The notes under the pieces are model-generated. The model saw only the letters and a list, made by a program, of their open reading frames with translations, had not been told where the DNA came from and searched no databases. Below are positions 13,893 to 21,076 of a stretch of 21,076 nt of DNA, piece by piece. The position numbers were made by a program, and so were the translations under genes. This DNA is from JBDRLU01 sp043812795 (GTDB taxonomy: Bacteria; Chloroflexota; Dehalococcoidia; Dehalococcoidales; UBA2162), in assembly GCA_043812795.1 (NCBI GenBank), contig JBDRLU010000039.1, positions 1 through 21,076 on the forward strand. Reading direction: 5' to 3'. Position 1 is the stretch's first letter. Every line of letters begins with the position of its first letter.

Positions 13893-14734
13893 AAGACTAC
13901 TTCCTTGTGACGTGCGGCGTGGCACTGGAGGTTGACCGCCATGGGCAGGCTGGCAATGTGAGACGGAAAGGTCTCCACGTGGACGGCCAGGGCCGTCGTC
14001 CGGCCGCCGAATCCCTGCGGGCCGATACCGAGGTTATTGATGCGCTTGAAGGCCTCCCGCTCGACTTCCGCTGTTTCTGGGTCAGGATTGGGTTCACCCA
14101 GGTTACGTAGCAGGGCTTTTTTCGCTAAAGACATCGCTTTTTCGGCGGTGCCACCAACACCGACCCCGACGATAACCGGCGGGCACGGATTGCTGCCCGC
14201 TTCGTCAACGGCCTGGACTATCCGGGCGATGATACCGTCACGGCCGTCTGCCGGTGTCAGCATAAAGAGACGGCTCATATTTTCGCTGCCGCCGCCTTTG
14301 GGCATTACGATTATTTTGAGTTTATCCCCGGGCACTATTTCGGTATGGATGACGGCCGGAGTATTATCTTTGGTATTTATTCGTGCCGAGAATGGTTTAT
14401 TGGCCATGGACTTGCGTAGATAACCGGCATTGTATCCCTGGCGCACGCCTTCGTTGACCGCTTCATACAGGTCGTCGCCGGTGACATGGACATCCTGGCC
14501 CAGTTCGAGATAGACCACGGCGGTCCCGCAGTCCTGGCACATGGCCATCTGCTCATCGCGGGAAAGTTTGGCATTAGCCAGAATCTGCTCCAGCGTCTGT
14601 TGGGCTAAGGGTGACTCATCGGTCTCGTGTGCTTGTTTGAGAGCGTTCAGGACATCCTCCGGCAGAAAGAAATTAGCTTCCTGACAGAGCCGGGTGACTT
14701 CTCTGGTGATGTCTTTAGCATCGATGTCTCTCAT
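13889..14734 (-). CDS. Class I fumarate hydratase, alpha subunit
   Basis: The 281-residue protein is the [4Fe-4S] catalytic half of the oxygen-sensitive two-subunit fumarase. Cluster ligands are likely Cys66 (MCQDCGTA), Cys184 (SNPCPP) and Cys271 (LQCHAARH). KGGGSENMSR (146-155) and GIGPQGFGGRTTALAV (236-251) are family signatures. Its stop overlaps the sdhA start by 4 bp, and AAGGAG lies before its ATG. It directly follows malic enzyme by 13 bp, so malate passes between neighbouring products. L-tartrate dehydratase alpha is a relative, but context favours fumarase. Confidence 0.93.
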   Translation of the reverse strand: MRDIDAKDITREVTRLCQEANFFLPEDVLNALKQAHETDESPLAQQTLEQILANAKLSRDEQMAMCQDCGTAVVYLELGQDVHVTGDDLYEAVNEGVRQGYNAGYLRKSMANKPFSARINTKDNTPAVIHTEIVPGDKLKIIVMPKGGGSENMSRLFMLTPADGRDGIIARIVQAVDEAGSNPCPPVIVGVGVGGTAEKAMSLAKKALLRNLGEPNPDPETAEVEREAFKRINNLGIGPQGFGGRTTALAVHVETFPSHIASLPMAVNLQCHAARHKEVVL

Positions 14735-14747
14735 TGCTATCTCCTTT

Positions 14748-16103
14748 TTAATCTTCCGGTGCTGGCGGAATGAAACCCTCTTTCATCAAGAGAGCCGTAG
14801 CTTCGCGTGCTTCACGAATTATTTTTTCAGCATGTTGGGTTAATTCTTGACGGCTGACCTTGATGCGGGCGACGCCCTGCTCCTGCGCCTTCATGGCAAC
14901 GGCTACGGCTTCACGAATAAAAGTCTCCCACTCCGACATGGCCGGGGCAATATTGTCTTCATTTATCCCGCGGTGCTCGGCATAGTCGGCCAGCGCATAA
15001 GCGGCCGCAATACACATTTCATCGGTGATGGTCTTCGCCCTGACGTCCAGCGCCCCGCGGAAGATGGCAGGGAAACCCGTTGAGTTATTCACCTGGTTGG
15101 GGAAGTCCGACCGGCCCGTCGCTACGACTCTGGCCCCTGCCTCTTTCGCCTCCCACGGCCATATTTCGGGGATGGGATTGGCACAGGCAAAAACAATTGC
15201 GTCTTTCGCCATTCCCTTGACCCATTCGGGTAAAATTACTCCCGGTCCTGATTTGGCCAGCGAAATAAAGGCATCAGCACCCTTGAGAGCTTCAGCAATA
15301 CCACCGGCCCTCTTTTCCGGGTTCGTTTTCACGCACAAGTCCCATTTATAGGGGTTTTCTTTCTCCTGGGCTTTTAGGTCAGTGCGGTTAGTACTGAGAA
15401 TTCCCTTGCTATCGACTACCAGCGTATTCTCCGGCTTGAAACCGTCAGCAAATAATATGCGCAGAATAGCCATGTTAGCCGCACCGCTGCCAATGGCGAC
15501 CAGCTTGATTTTATCCTTTTTCTTGCCGACGATTTTAAGGGCGTTGACCAGACCGGCCAAAGTCACAGCCGCTGTCCCCTGCTGGTCATCGTGCCATACC
15601 GGTATTTCAGCTTCACGGCGCAGGGTGTCCAGGATGTGGAAGCACTTGGGACTGGCAATGTCTTCCAGGTTGATGCCACCGAAGGAAGGTTGCAGCCACT
15701 TTACGGCTTGAATTATTTGTTCCGGGTCTTTGGTGCCGAGGCAGATGGGCACGGCATCCACACCACCGAGGTATTTGAAGAGGAGAGCTTTGCCTTCCAT
15801 CACCGGCATCCCGGCTTCCGGGCCGATATCGCCCAGACCGAGGACACGCGTACCGTCGGAGACAACGGCAACAGTGTTCCATTTGTTGGTAAAATCATAC
15901 ACTTTTGCTTTGTCTTTTTCGATGGCGCGGCAGGCTGCAGCAACTCCCGGCGTGTACCAGATGGCAAAGTCGTCGAAGTTGCGTACGGCGCACTTGGGCA
16001 GGGTCTGCATCTTGCCGCGGTAAAATGGGTGGAGCCTTAGAGCATCCTCGGCCGGTTTGTTGGCTTTAGCGAGAAGCTCTTCCTTGGTCACTTTGGTTGA
16101 CAT
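14748..16103 (-). CDS. Malic enzyme (NAD-type, short prokaryotic form)
   Basis: The 451-residue cytoplasmic enzyme oxidatively decarboxylates malate to pyruvate and CO2, or runs reductively. It has YTPGVAAACRAI with catalytic Tyr50, MEGKALLFK with Lys105, metal ligands around Glu147-Asp148 (INLEDI) and Asp172/173 (VWHDDQQGTA), Rossmann motif GSGAAN (205-210), and GRSDFPNQVNN. Asp231 in VVDSKG at the end of the second Rossmann strand suggests NAD over NADP, an inference. There is no phosphotransacetylase-like C-terminal domain of the MaeB type. GGAGG precedes the ATG. It replaces malate dehydrogenase as the exit from the C4 branch in this operon. Confidence 0.9.
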   Translation of the reverse strand: MSTKVTKEELLAKANKPAEDALRLHPFYRGKMQTLPKCAVRNFDDFAIWYTPGVAAACRAIEKDKAKVYDFTNKWNTVAVVSDGTRVLGLGDIGPEAGMPVMEGKALLFKYLGGVDAVPICLGTKDPEQIIQAVKWLQPSFGGINLEDIASPKCFHILDTLRREAEIPVWHDDQQGTAAVTLAGLVNALKIVGKKKDKIKLVAIGSGAANMAILRILFADGFKPENTLVVDSKGILSTNRTDLKAQEKENPYKWDLCVKTNPEKRAGGIAEALKGADAFISLAKSGPGVILPEWVKGMAKDAIVFACANPIPEIWPWEAKEAGARVVATGRSDFPNQVNNSTGFPAIFRGALDVRAKTITDEMCIAAAYALADYAEHRGINEDNIAPAMSEWETFIREAVAVAMKAQEQGVARIKVSRQELTQHAEKIIREAREATALLMKEGFIPPAPED

Positions 16104-16140
16104 GACACACCTCCTTAGCCTGGCCTGAAGCAGCCAGATG

Positions 16141-17361
16141 TCAGAGGGCAGGACTCAATTGACCGTCAGGGTCGCCCTCCACTAATAGTTTACGAAGTTC
16201 GACGCTCATGGCCGGACCATCAATCTGCATGGGGCATCTTACCTTACACCGTCCGCAGGTAAGACAGGTATAGGCAACAGCGGCGGCTCTTGCCGTGTTC
16301 CGACTGATGGCGGCTGCCCAGACGGCACCTACTCCGGCAAAACACTTATCGCCGAAGTGTCCGGCCGTGACGGCATAGACCGGGCATTCATAGAGACACC
16401 CGCCGCACCTCAGGCAGAACATAGCCTGGCGAAGAATGGGATGCTTGGCCAGCTTGGTCCGTCCGGCATCCATAAAAATAACGTGCAATTCTTTGGGGCC
16501 GTGAGCGCCGTAGGTAGTTACTTTCTCGATATCGCCGGTTTTACTTGGTCCGGAAATCATGCTGACGTAGGAAGGGACGGTATAGTTGGCATAGCGCCAA
16601 GTTACTTCAGCTACTTTATAAGCATCGGTTAAGGTCGGCACCAGCTTTTCCATACCGACGAGGGCAATATGTACCGGTGGCAGACCGGTAGCAAGGCGGG
16701 CATTTCCCTCGTTTTCAATGACGAATAAAGTACCGGCATCGGCAGCTACCACATTGGCGCTACTGATGCCAATATCCGCTTTGATATACTGCTCCCTAAG
16801 CAGTTTTCTGGCTACCGCCACCATCTTGGCGATGTCATCCGGCGGTAGCTGCTCATTGATTAATTTGGAGAAAAGTACCGATACATCTTCCTTGGGTACA
16901 TGAATTGCCGGTGACAGGATATGCATCGGCCGGGAATGAAGTTTCTGAATGATAAATTCACCCAAATCAGTCTCGAAAACTTCGTTGCCGGCTTCTTCCA
17001 GGTGTTCACGCAGGTCGATCTCTTCACCGGTCATGCTTTTCGCTTTGACGATAAGTTTCCCTTTCCCGACCAGGTTGCCGATGATGTTACGTGCCTCTTC
17101 GGCTGTTTTCGCGTAGTAAGCTTTGGCATGATTGAATTCAAAAGCTTCGCCGGCCTGCTTGGCCAGGTTCTCCATATCGGCGATAGACCTTGATTTGATT
17201 TCCCTCACTTCTTCCGCCAGTTTGACACTGTGCGGGAATTTCTTGAGAGCGGCGCTCGTATTGGAACGGTAGCTGACGATAGCCCGCGATAAAGCCAGCC
17301 TGATGCGCTCGTTGTGAGCCGCATCCATTATTTCTTTTTTGTAATCGGTGAAAACTGACAT
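16141..17361 (-). CDS. LutB-like LUD-domain protein with two [4Fe-4S] sites
   Basis: The 406-residue soluble protein combines an N-terminal LUD domain (about 60-300; SANVVAADAGTLFVIENEGN at 201-220 is typical) with a ferredoxin-like end carrying CLRCGGCLYECP (Cys316, 319, 322, 326) and CLTCGRCKVRCP (Cys366, 369, 372, 376). Relatives include LutB of the lactate-oxidising LutABC complex. Bacillus LutB is longer (about 470), so a C-terminal portion is missing here. It starts 1 bp after the upstream LutA/HdrB-like gene, so the two likely form a complex. LutC is absent. Its role in this operon (lactate oxidation to pyruvate or another redox partner) is inferred. GGAGG lies 9 nt before the ATG. Confidence 0.8.
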   Translation of the reverse strand: MSVFTDYKKEIMDAAHNERIRLALSRAIVSYRSNTSAALKKFPHSVKLAEEVREIKSRSIADMENLAKQAGEAFEFNHAKAYYAKTAEEARNIIGNLVGKGKLIVKAKSMTGEEIDLREHLEEAGNEVFETDLGEFIIQKLHSRPMHILSPAIHVPKEDVSVLFSKLINEQLPPDDIAKMVAVARKLLREQYIKADIGISSANVVAADAGTLFVIENEGNARLATGLPPVHIALVGMEKLVPTLTDAYKVAEVTWRYANYTVPSYVSMISGPSKTGDIEKVTTYGAHGPKELHVIFMDAGRTKLAKHPILRQAMFCLRCGGCLYECPVYAVTAGHFGDKCFAGVGAVWAAAISRNTARAAAVAYTCLTCGRCKVRCPMQIDGPAMSVELRKLLVEGDPDGQLSPAL

Positions 17362-17362
17362 C

Positions 17363-18379
17363 TTACGACGCCTCCATTGCCGTAGCGACTATTTGGGCCA
17401 GGTCCAGGACTTCCACTTTATCGGCTTTTACCTCACCAAGCCCGGCTTTGAGTTGTAATAAACACCCCGGGCAGTGGGTGACGATAATCTCAGCTTTGGT
17501 CTCCAGCAGCTCCTTAACCCGGTTCACGGCCAGAATCTGGCTCAGTTCGGGGAAGACGGCCTCGAAGCCACCACCGCCACCGCAGCAGGTAGCGTATTCT
17601 TTATTCGTCCAGTTCGTCTCGACCAGTTCGATGCCTTTAATCGCCTTCAATATTTGACGTGGCTCTTCAATTATGCCCAGGTAACGTACCAGCTGGCACG
17701 GGTCATGGTAGGTAACTTTTACTTCCCGTGGGTAACGAAGGTTCAGGGATGAGATTTTTTCGGCTACTACTTCGGCAAAATGCTTGACCTCTATGTCATT
17801 CGCTCCGGCAGCCTCCGGAACAAGCTTCTTCAAGGTGTAGGTGCAGGAAGGGACAAGGCCGATAAGGCGTTTTACCCCTTGTGACTTTAAAGTTTCCGAG
17901 ACTTTGCGGGCATGTTCGGTAAATTGCTGCTCTAAACCGGCGTAATGCAACAGGCCGCCGCAGCACGGTTCGCTCTGGCCGAGGTAGCCAACTTTTATAC
18001 CCAGCTTGTCCAGCACCTTGACGGCATCTTTAAGCGGTTGGGCTTCAGTGTCGCCGCCCCGCCCCACGACCCGCCGGTAAATTCCGGCCACATCGATGCC
18101 GAGTCTCTTCTGGAAACTGGCCAGGTTCATTGTCATCTCTGTGCTGACGGCACTCTTGTCAACCTTACGTATCAGGGACATCAATGACTCGAAGTCATGG
18201 TTGAACTGGTACCCGCAGCCGGCAAAGAAGATGGTCTCGGCTGATGGGGGGAGGTTAAGGTCTTTGGCCCACTGGACTCCACTTTCTTTGGATGTCCCCA
18301 GGATATTGTCTTTGGTGCTGATATTATCAGCCAGGTAGGCAAGGCCCGGGGGAAGCAGGTCTTTGTTACCATTACTCAT
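17363..18379 (-). CDS. CCG-domain Fe-S protein (LutA / HdrB-like)
   Basis: The 338-residue protein has two cysteine-rich CCG regions. The C-terminal one is complete: Cys228 (HDPC), Cys265-266 (TCCGGGGG), Cys303 and Cys306 (HCPGC), the pattern that binds a non-cubane [4Fe-4S] cluster in HdrB. The N-terminal one has Cys55 (AGCGY), Cys139-140 (EPCCGG) and only Cys179 where CxxC is expected, so it is probably incomplete. An extension of about 45 residues precedes the first motif. Such proteins transfer electrons to thiols, quinones or flavins in Lut, Glp, Hdr and Tfr complexes. No membrane segment is seen. The start follows AAAGGATGG, and sucD ends 17 bp upstream. Confidence 0.8.
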   Translation of the reverse strand: MSNGNKDLLPPGLAYLADNISTKDNILGTSKESGVQWAKDLNLPPSAETIFFAGCGYQFNHDFESLMSLIRKVDKSAVSTEMTMNLASFQKRLGIDVAGIYRRVVGRGGDTEAQPLKDAVKVLDKLGIKVGYLGQSEPCCGGLLHYAGLEQQFTEHARKVSETLKSQGVKRLIGLVPSCTYTLKKLVPEAAGANDIEVKHFAEVVAEKISSLNLRYPREVKVTYHDPCQLVRYLGIIEEPRQILKAIKGIELVETNWTNKEYATCCGGGGGFEAVFPELSQILAVNRVKELLETKAEIIVTHCPGCLLQLKAGLGEVKADKVEVLDLAQIVATAMEAS

Positions 18380-18396
18380 TTGGTGCCATCCTTTCT

Positions 18397-19266
18397 TTAT
18401 TTTCTATCGAGTAGCTTAGCAATATCGCTGGGTTTTTCCGCAACAGGTACACCTGCTGCATTATATGCATCAATTTTGGACTTGGCAGTGCCGGCGTTGC
18501 CCATGATGATGGCGCCAGCATGTCCCATCCGTTTGCCGGGCGGAGCTACTCTGCCTGCAATGTAAGCCACCACCGGTTTGGGGTATTTGGTCTCTTTGAT
18601 GAACTGGGCAGCCTGCTCTTCAGCGTTGCCACCGATTTCACCGATAAGCACCACCCCTTTCGTCTCCGGGTCGTCTCTGAACATCTTGAGGGGTGCGATA
18701 AAGTCCAGGCCGACAATGGCATCGCCGCCGATACCGACGCAAGTGCTCTGCCCCAGACCGGCGTAACTGATATGCCAGGCAATTTCGTAGGTCAGTGTAC
18801 CACTCCGGGAAGCAATCCCGATATTGCCCGGGTTGAAGATGTGTACCGGCAATATGCCTACTTTAATATGCCGGGATGGGTTGATGAGACCGGGACAGTT
18901 CGGGCCGATAATAATGACACTCTCTTTTTTCGCCCTGGCGACGAATTCAATGGCGTCCTTTTGAGGAATGCCCTCGCTAATAACCACGATTGTTTTTAGT
19001 CCGGCATCGATGGCTTCGAGGACGGCACTGCTGCAGAAACGGGCCGGAACGAAAATGATAGATATATTGGCGCCCTGTTTGGTCACAGCTTCGGCCACGG
19101 TATTATAGACGGGAATCCCTTCGACTTCCTGGCCTCCCTTGCCGGGAGTGACACCTGCGACTACCTTCGTGCCGTAGTTTAACATTGAGATAGTATGAAA
19201 TTTACCTTCGTTGCCGGTAATTCCCTGGACGACAACTCTGGTATTTTCGTTGACGATAATACTCAT
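18397..19266 (-). CDS. sucD: Succinyl-CoA synthetase (ADP/GDP-forming), alpha subunit
   Basis: The 289-residue subunit carries the phosphorylated catalytic His249 in KRMGHAGAI. It has the CoA-binding Rossmann start GITGNEGKFHT (15-25), GPNCPG (121-126), SRSGTLTYE (153-161) and GIGGD. The enzyme couples succinyl-CoA hydrolysis to ATP or GTP formation. Its ATG overlaps the sucC stop by 4 bp (ATGA), giving strict 1:1 coupling. Length is normal for the family (about 290). Confidence 0.95.
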   Translation of the reverse strand: MSIIVNENTRVVVQGITGNEGKFHTISMLNYGTKVVAGVTPGKGGQEVEGIPVYNTVAEAVTKQGANISIIFVPARFCSSAVLEAIDAGLKTIVVISEGIPQKDAIEFVARAKKESVIIIGPNCPGLINPSRHIKVGILPVHIFNPGNIGIASRSGTLTYEIAWHISYAGLGQSTCVGIGGDAIVGLDFIAPLKMFRDDPETKGVVLIGEIGGNAEEQAAQFIKETKYPKPVVAYIAGRVAPPGKRMGHAGAIIMGNAGTAKSKIDAYNAAGVPVAEKPSDIAKLLDRK

Positions 19267-20402
19267 GATTGTCCTGCGATTTTCACGATTTCCTCGACGG
19301 CTTTTTCCATGGTGGGGTAGGTGTAGATGCCCGCATCATGAAGCATCTGAGTGCCCTGTTCTTCATTCGTTCCCATCATCCGTACGACTATCGGTTTTTT
19401 CACGCTGGACTCATTTAGGGCTTCAGTGATGGCCTGGGCGACGATGTCACAGCGCGTGATGCCCCCCAGAATATTGACCAGGACTGCCTTCACCTGTGGT
19501 TTGGACATGACCAGTAACAGTCCCTTTTTCGTAATCTCGACATTACCGCCACCGCCGGCATCCAGGAAGTTGGCCGGTTTACCGCCGAAATAGCTAACCA
19601 GGTCGAGGGTTGCCATGACCAGGCCGGCACCATTGCCGACGATACCGATATCACCGTCGAGGTCAACATAGGCCAGGCCCTGCTTTCTGGCTTCGGCTTC
19701 CAATGGAGTGTCATCTACCCTGACGACATTCTTATCACCGAACTCGGGGTGACGGAAAAGGGCATTATCATCAATTATCATTCTGGCGTCGGCAGCGACG
19801 AATTCGCCAGAGGCCGTTTTAACCAGTGGGTTCATTTCGGACAGCTCAGCGTCACTTTCAATCGCTGCCCGGTAGAGGGCATTCAGGGCGGCGGCAAATT
19901 TAGCCGCGTCATCGGGCTCCAGTTTAAATTGGCCGAGCATTTGCAGCGCCTGCGACTGGCTAAAGCTGGTCCCCGGCTCAATTAAAGCCCGCACTATTCG
20001 TTCTGTATTATTTTTGGCGGTCTCTTCGATATCGACTCCGCCGTCAGTGGAGGCTAACACCACATACGTCTTGGCCTGCCTGTCGATTGTAACCGAAGCA
20101 TATAGCTGGGCGACGATGTTGAGTTTTTCTTCCACCAGCAGGCTTCTGACGATGCTGTCTTTTATTGAGCTGCCGATAAGTTTTGCGGCTATTTTCTTGG
20201 CTTCGGCAGCATCATCGGCAAAGACAATACCTCCGGCCTTACCACGGCCGGCGACTAGTATTTGCGATTTCAGGACTACGGGTTTAGCTATTTGCCGGGC
20301 GATTGCCTCGGCTTCGGCGGGGGTTTTGGCTATACTACCTTGAGGTACAGCGATGCCATATTTATGCAGCAGTTTCTTAGCTTCAAACTCGAAAAGTTTC
20401 AT
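19263..20402 (-). CDS. sucC: Succinyl-CoA synthetase, beta subunit
   Basis: The 379-residue subunit has an N-terminal ATP-grasp domain (KLFEFEAKKLLHKYGI, GRGKAGG at 52-58, SEMNPLV at 188-194) and a C-terminal CoA-ligase domain (GNGAGLVMATLDL, DAGGGGN, NILGGITRCD). It binds nucleotide and joins SucD to make or use succinyl-CoA. It heads the twelve-gene operon. The Shine-Dalgarno before the ATG is weak (GAAGCG). A TTGACA lies about 80 bp upstream. Confidence 0.95.
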   Translation of the reverse strand: MKLFEFEAKKLLHKYGIAVPQGSIAKTPAEAEAIARQIAKPVVLKSQILVAGRGKAGGIVFADDAAEAKKIAAKLIGSSIKDSIVRSLLVEEKLNIVAQLYASVTIDRQAKTYVVLASTDGGVDIEETAKNNTERIVRALIEPGTSFSQSQALQMLGQFKLEPDDAAKFAAALNALYRAAIESDAELSEMNPLVKTASGEFVAADARMIIDDNALFRHPEFGDKNVVRVDDTPLEAEARKQGLAYVDLDGDIGIVGNGAGLVMATLDLVSYFGGKPANFLDAGGGGNVEITKKGLLLVMSKPQVKAVLVNILGGITRCDIVAQAITEALNESSVKKPIVVRMMGTNEEQGTQMLHDAGIYTYPTMEKAVEEIVKIAGQS

Positions 20403-20455
20403 TATGCTAACGCTTCAAAGTTATCAGCGAAAGCTGACACTGTGGTGACCTTTGT

Positions 20456-20485
20456 TATGTTGCCATAATACTGAACTATTGTCAA
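20456..20485 (-). promoter_or_regulatory. Tentative promoter of the sucCD-nadB operon
   Basis: On the minus strand, a perfect -35 TTGACA (20480-20485) is followed after 18 bp by AACATA (20456-20461), a poor -10 match. The -35 is convincing; the -10 is not, so an activator may be needed or the true promoter may lie nearby. A small hairpin with a GAAA loop (TCAGC/GCTGA, 20424-20437) lies in the predicted leader; its role is unknown. Nothing else was seen in the 157-bp gap. Confidence 0.35.
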
Positions 20486-20559
20486 GGATATTGTACTTTC
20501 GGCATACAGGGCATATTATCAGAGGAATACGGGTATTCGTAACCAGGTCTTTGCTGAAT

Positions 20560-21009
20560 TCACGCAATCAGGGCAGCGATAACACCCGATAAGAATATAC
20601 CGTCAAAAACACCGGCTCCCCCGATACTTATCAGGTGCGAGCCAAGTTTTTTGAAGCTGGGCCAATTAAGCAGGTCGGCACCGATGAGGGTGCCCATTGT
20701 CCCTGAAATGTAAGCCACCGGAATAAGAGCACCGCCGACATTGATGGCCACCACCTGATGCCTTACCCGTGGAGGCAAGTAGAAGAAGAAATGGAAATAT
20801 GCTGGTACCGGCTGTTCGTAAGCGATGCGGCGGCGGGATATGGGTATATTGATTATGCTGCCGATGAGAGTGGCGAAGAGAAGGGTAAGTGCTCCTTCCG
20901 GTGATAAGCCTAGCTTACCGAACGATATAGTGATGACATTAAAGACGATGAGTAAGAAGACAATGGGAAGTACGATAATGATTGGTAGCAGTAATGCCAG
21001 ACAGCCCAC
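20560..21009 (-). CDS. DUF1614-like membrane protein
   Basis: The 149-residue product is mostly hydrophobic, with segments near 5-28, 37-56, 86-104 and 125-148. The pattern INVGGALIPVAYI, GTLIGADLL and ISIGGAGVFDGIFLSG resembles the DUF1614 membrane family, whose function is unknown. The start is a GTG at 21009 with AGAGGG about 5 nt upstream. The upstream gene ends 9 bp before it, so they are probably co-transcribed. Some DUF1614 proteins are longer. No function is inferred. Confidence 0.65.
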   Translation of the reverse strand: MGCLALLLPIIIVLPIVFLLIVFNVITISFGKLGLSPEGALTLLFATLIGSIINIPISRRRIAYEQPVPAYFHFFFYLPPRVRHQVVAINVGGALIPVAYISGTMGTLIGADLLNWPSFKKLGSHLISIGGAGVFDGIFLSGVIAALIA

Positions 21010-21018
21010 GGTTTCCCT

Positions 21019-21076
21019 CTACGCTATCATTTTGAGAATACCATTGCGAATCATCATCACGGCGATGGCAGCTAAA
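21019..21076 (-). CDS. C-terminal end of an upstream gene, truncated by the window edge
   Basis: One minus-strand frame is open from the edge to a TAG at 21019-21021, giving 18 residues ending NGILKMIA, hydrophobic at the start (LAAIAVMM). Its stop lies 9 bp before the GTG of the DUF1614-like gene, normal operon spacing. It is too short to identify. Another frame is also open through this stretch, so this call rests on spacing and composition. Confidence 0.35.
   Translation of the reverse strand, partial: LAAIAVMMIRNGILKMIA

Noticed and set aside
20524..20539. Short GAATAC/GTATTC palindrome after the DUF1614-like gene
   Set aside because: Six-base arms with a 2-nt centre and no T-run; too weak for a terminator or operator call.
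1..21076. CRISPR arrays, tRNA/rRNA genes, prophage or transposase genes
   Set aside because: None seen by reading: no regular spaced repeats, no cloverleaf-like segments in the gaps, and no integrase or transposase motifs in any sizeable frame.

Overview
This window looks like a piece of chromosome from an anaerobic, uncultivated bacterium, most likely a Chloroflexi of class Dehalococcoidia. The basis is inference from gene content: an archaeal-type (PurO-like) IMP cyclohydrolase, a two-subunit Fe-S fumarase, a FeoB split into two proteins, a LacD-type aldolase, and an interspersed repeat of a kind I associate with such genomes. No rRNA or other strict taxonomic marker is present, so the placement is tentative. 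I see no tRNA or rRNA gene, CRISPR array, transposase or phage gene.

Left part (1-1917, + strand): the 3' end of an IMP cyclohydrolase-like gene closed by a strong terminator, an imperfect inverted repeat, a LacD-like class I aldolase probably starting at a TTG codon, and an 18-codon remnant of a PfkB-family sugar-phosphate kinase.

Iron block (1918-5415, - strand): fur, feoB G-domain gene, feoB membrane gene, a 64-residue Cys-rich protein gene, and a DtxR-family repressor with a FeoA-like C-terminal domain. Two operators of matching design (TTGCAAAT, 7 nt, ATTTGCAA or a close variant) lie over the fur promoter and just upstream of feoB, implying feedback control. A divergent promoter drives plsC and ispH on the + strand (5526-7031). 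A perfect 16-bp bidirectional terminator separates ispH from the convergent block that follows.

Right part (7116-21076, - strand): a lone acyl-CoA dehydrogenase gene with its own promoter, preceded in transcription order by a compact run of twelve genes (20402 down to 8393): sucC-sucD, a LutA/HdrB-like CCG-domain protein, a LutB-like LUD-domain ferredoxin-type protein, NAD-type malic enzyme, fumarase alpha, succinate dehydrogenase/fumarate reductase A-C-D-B, fumarase beta, and nadB. Together these interconvert succinyl-CoA, succinate, fumarate, malate and pyruvate. No citrate synthase, aconitase, isocitrate dehydrogenase or malate dehydrogenase is present here. Upstream of sucC are a DUF1614-like membrane protein gene and the tail of another gene.

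The most interesting unit is this C4-dicarboxylate operon. It carries a LutAB-like soluble Fe-S pair without LutC, has the fumarase subunits flanking the SDH genes, and ends in nadB, whose product in other bacteria can use fumarate as electron acceptor. It could run oxidatively (succinyl-CoA to pyruvate, as in propionate oxidation) or reductively (pyruvate or lactate to succinate). The sequence alone does not decide the direction.
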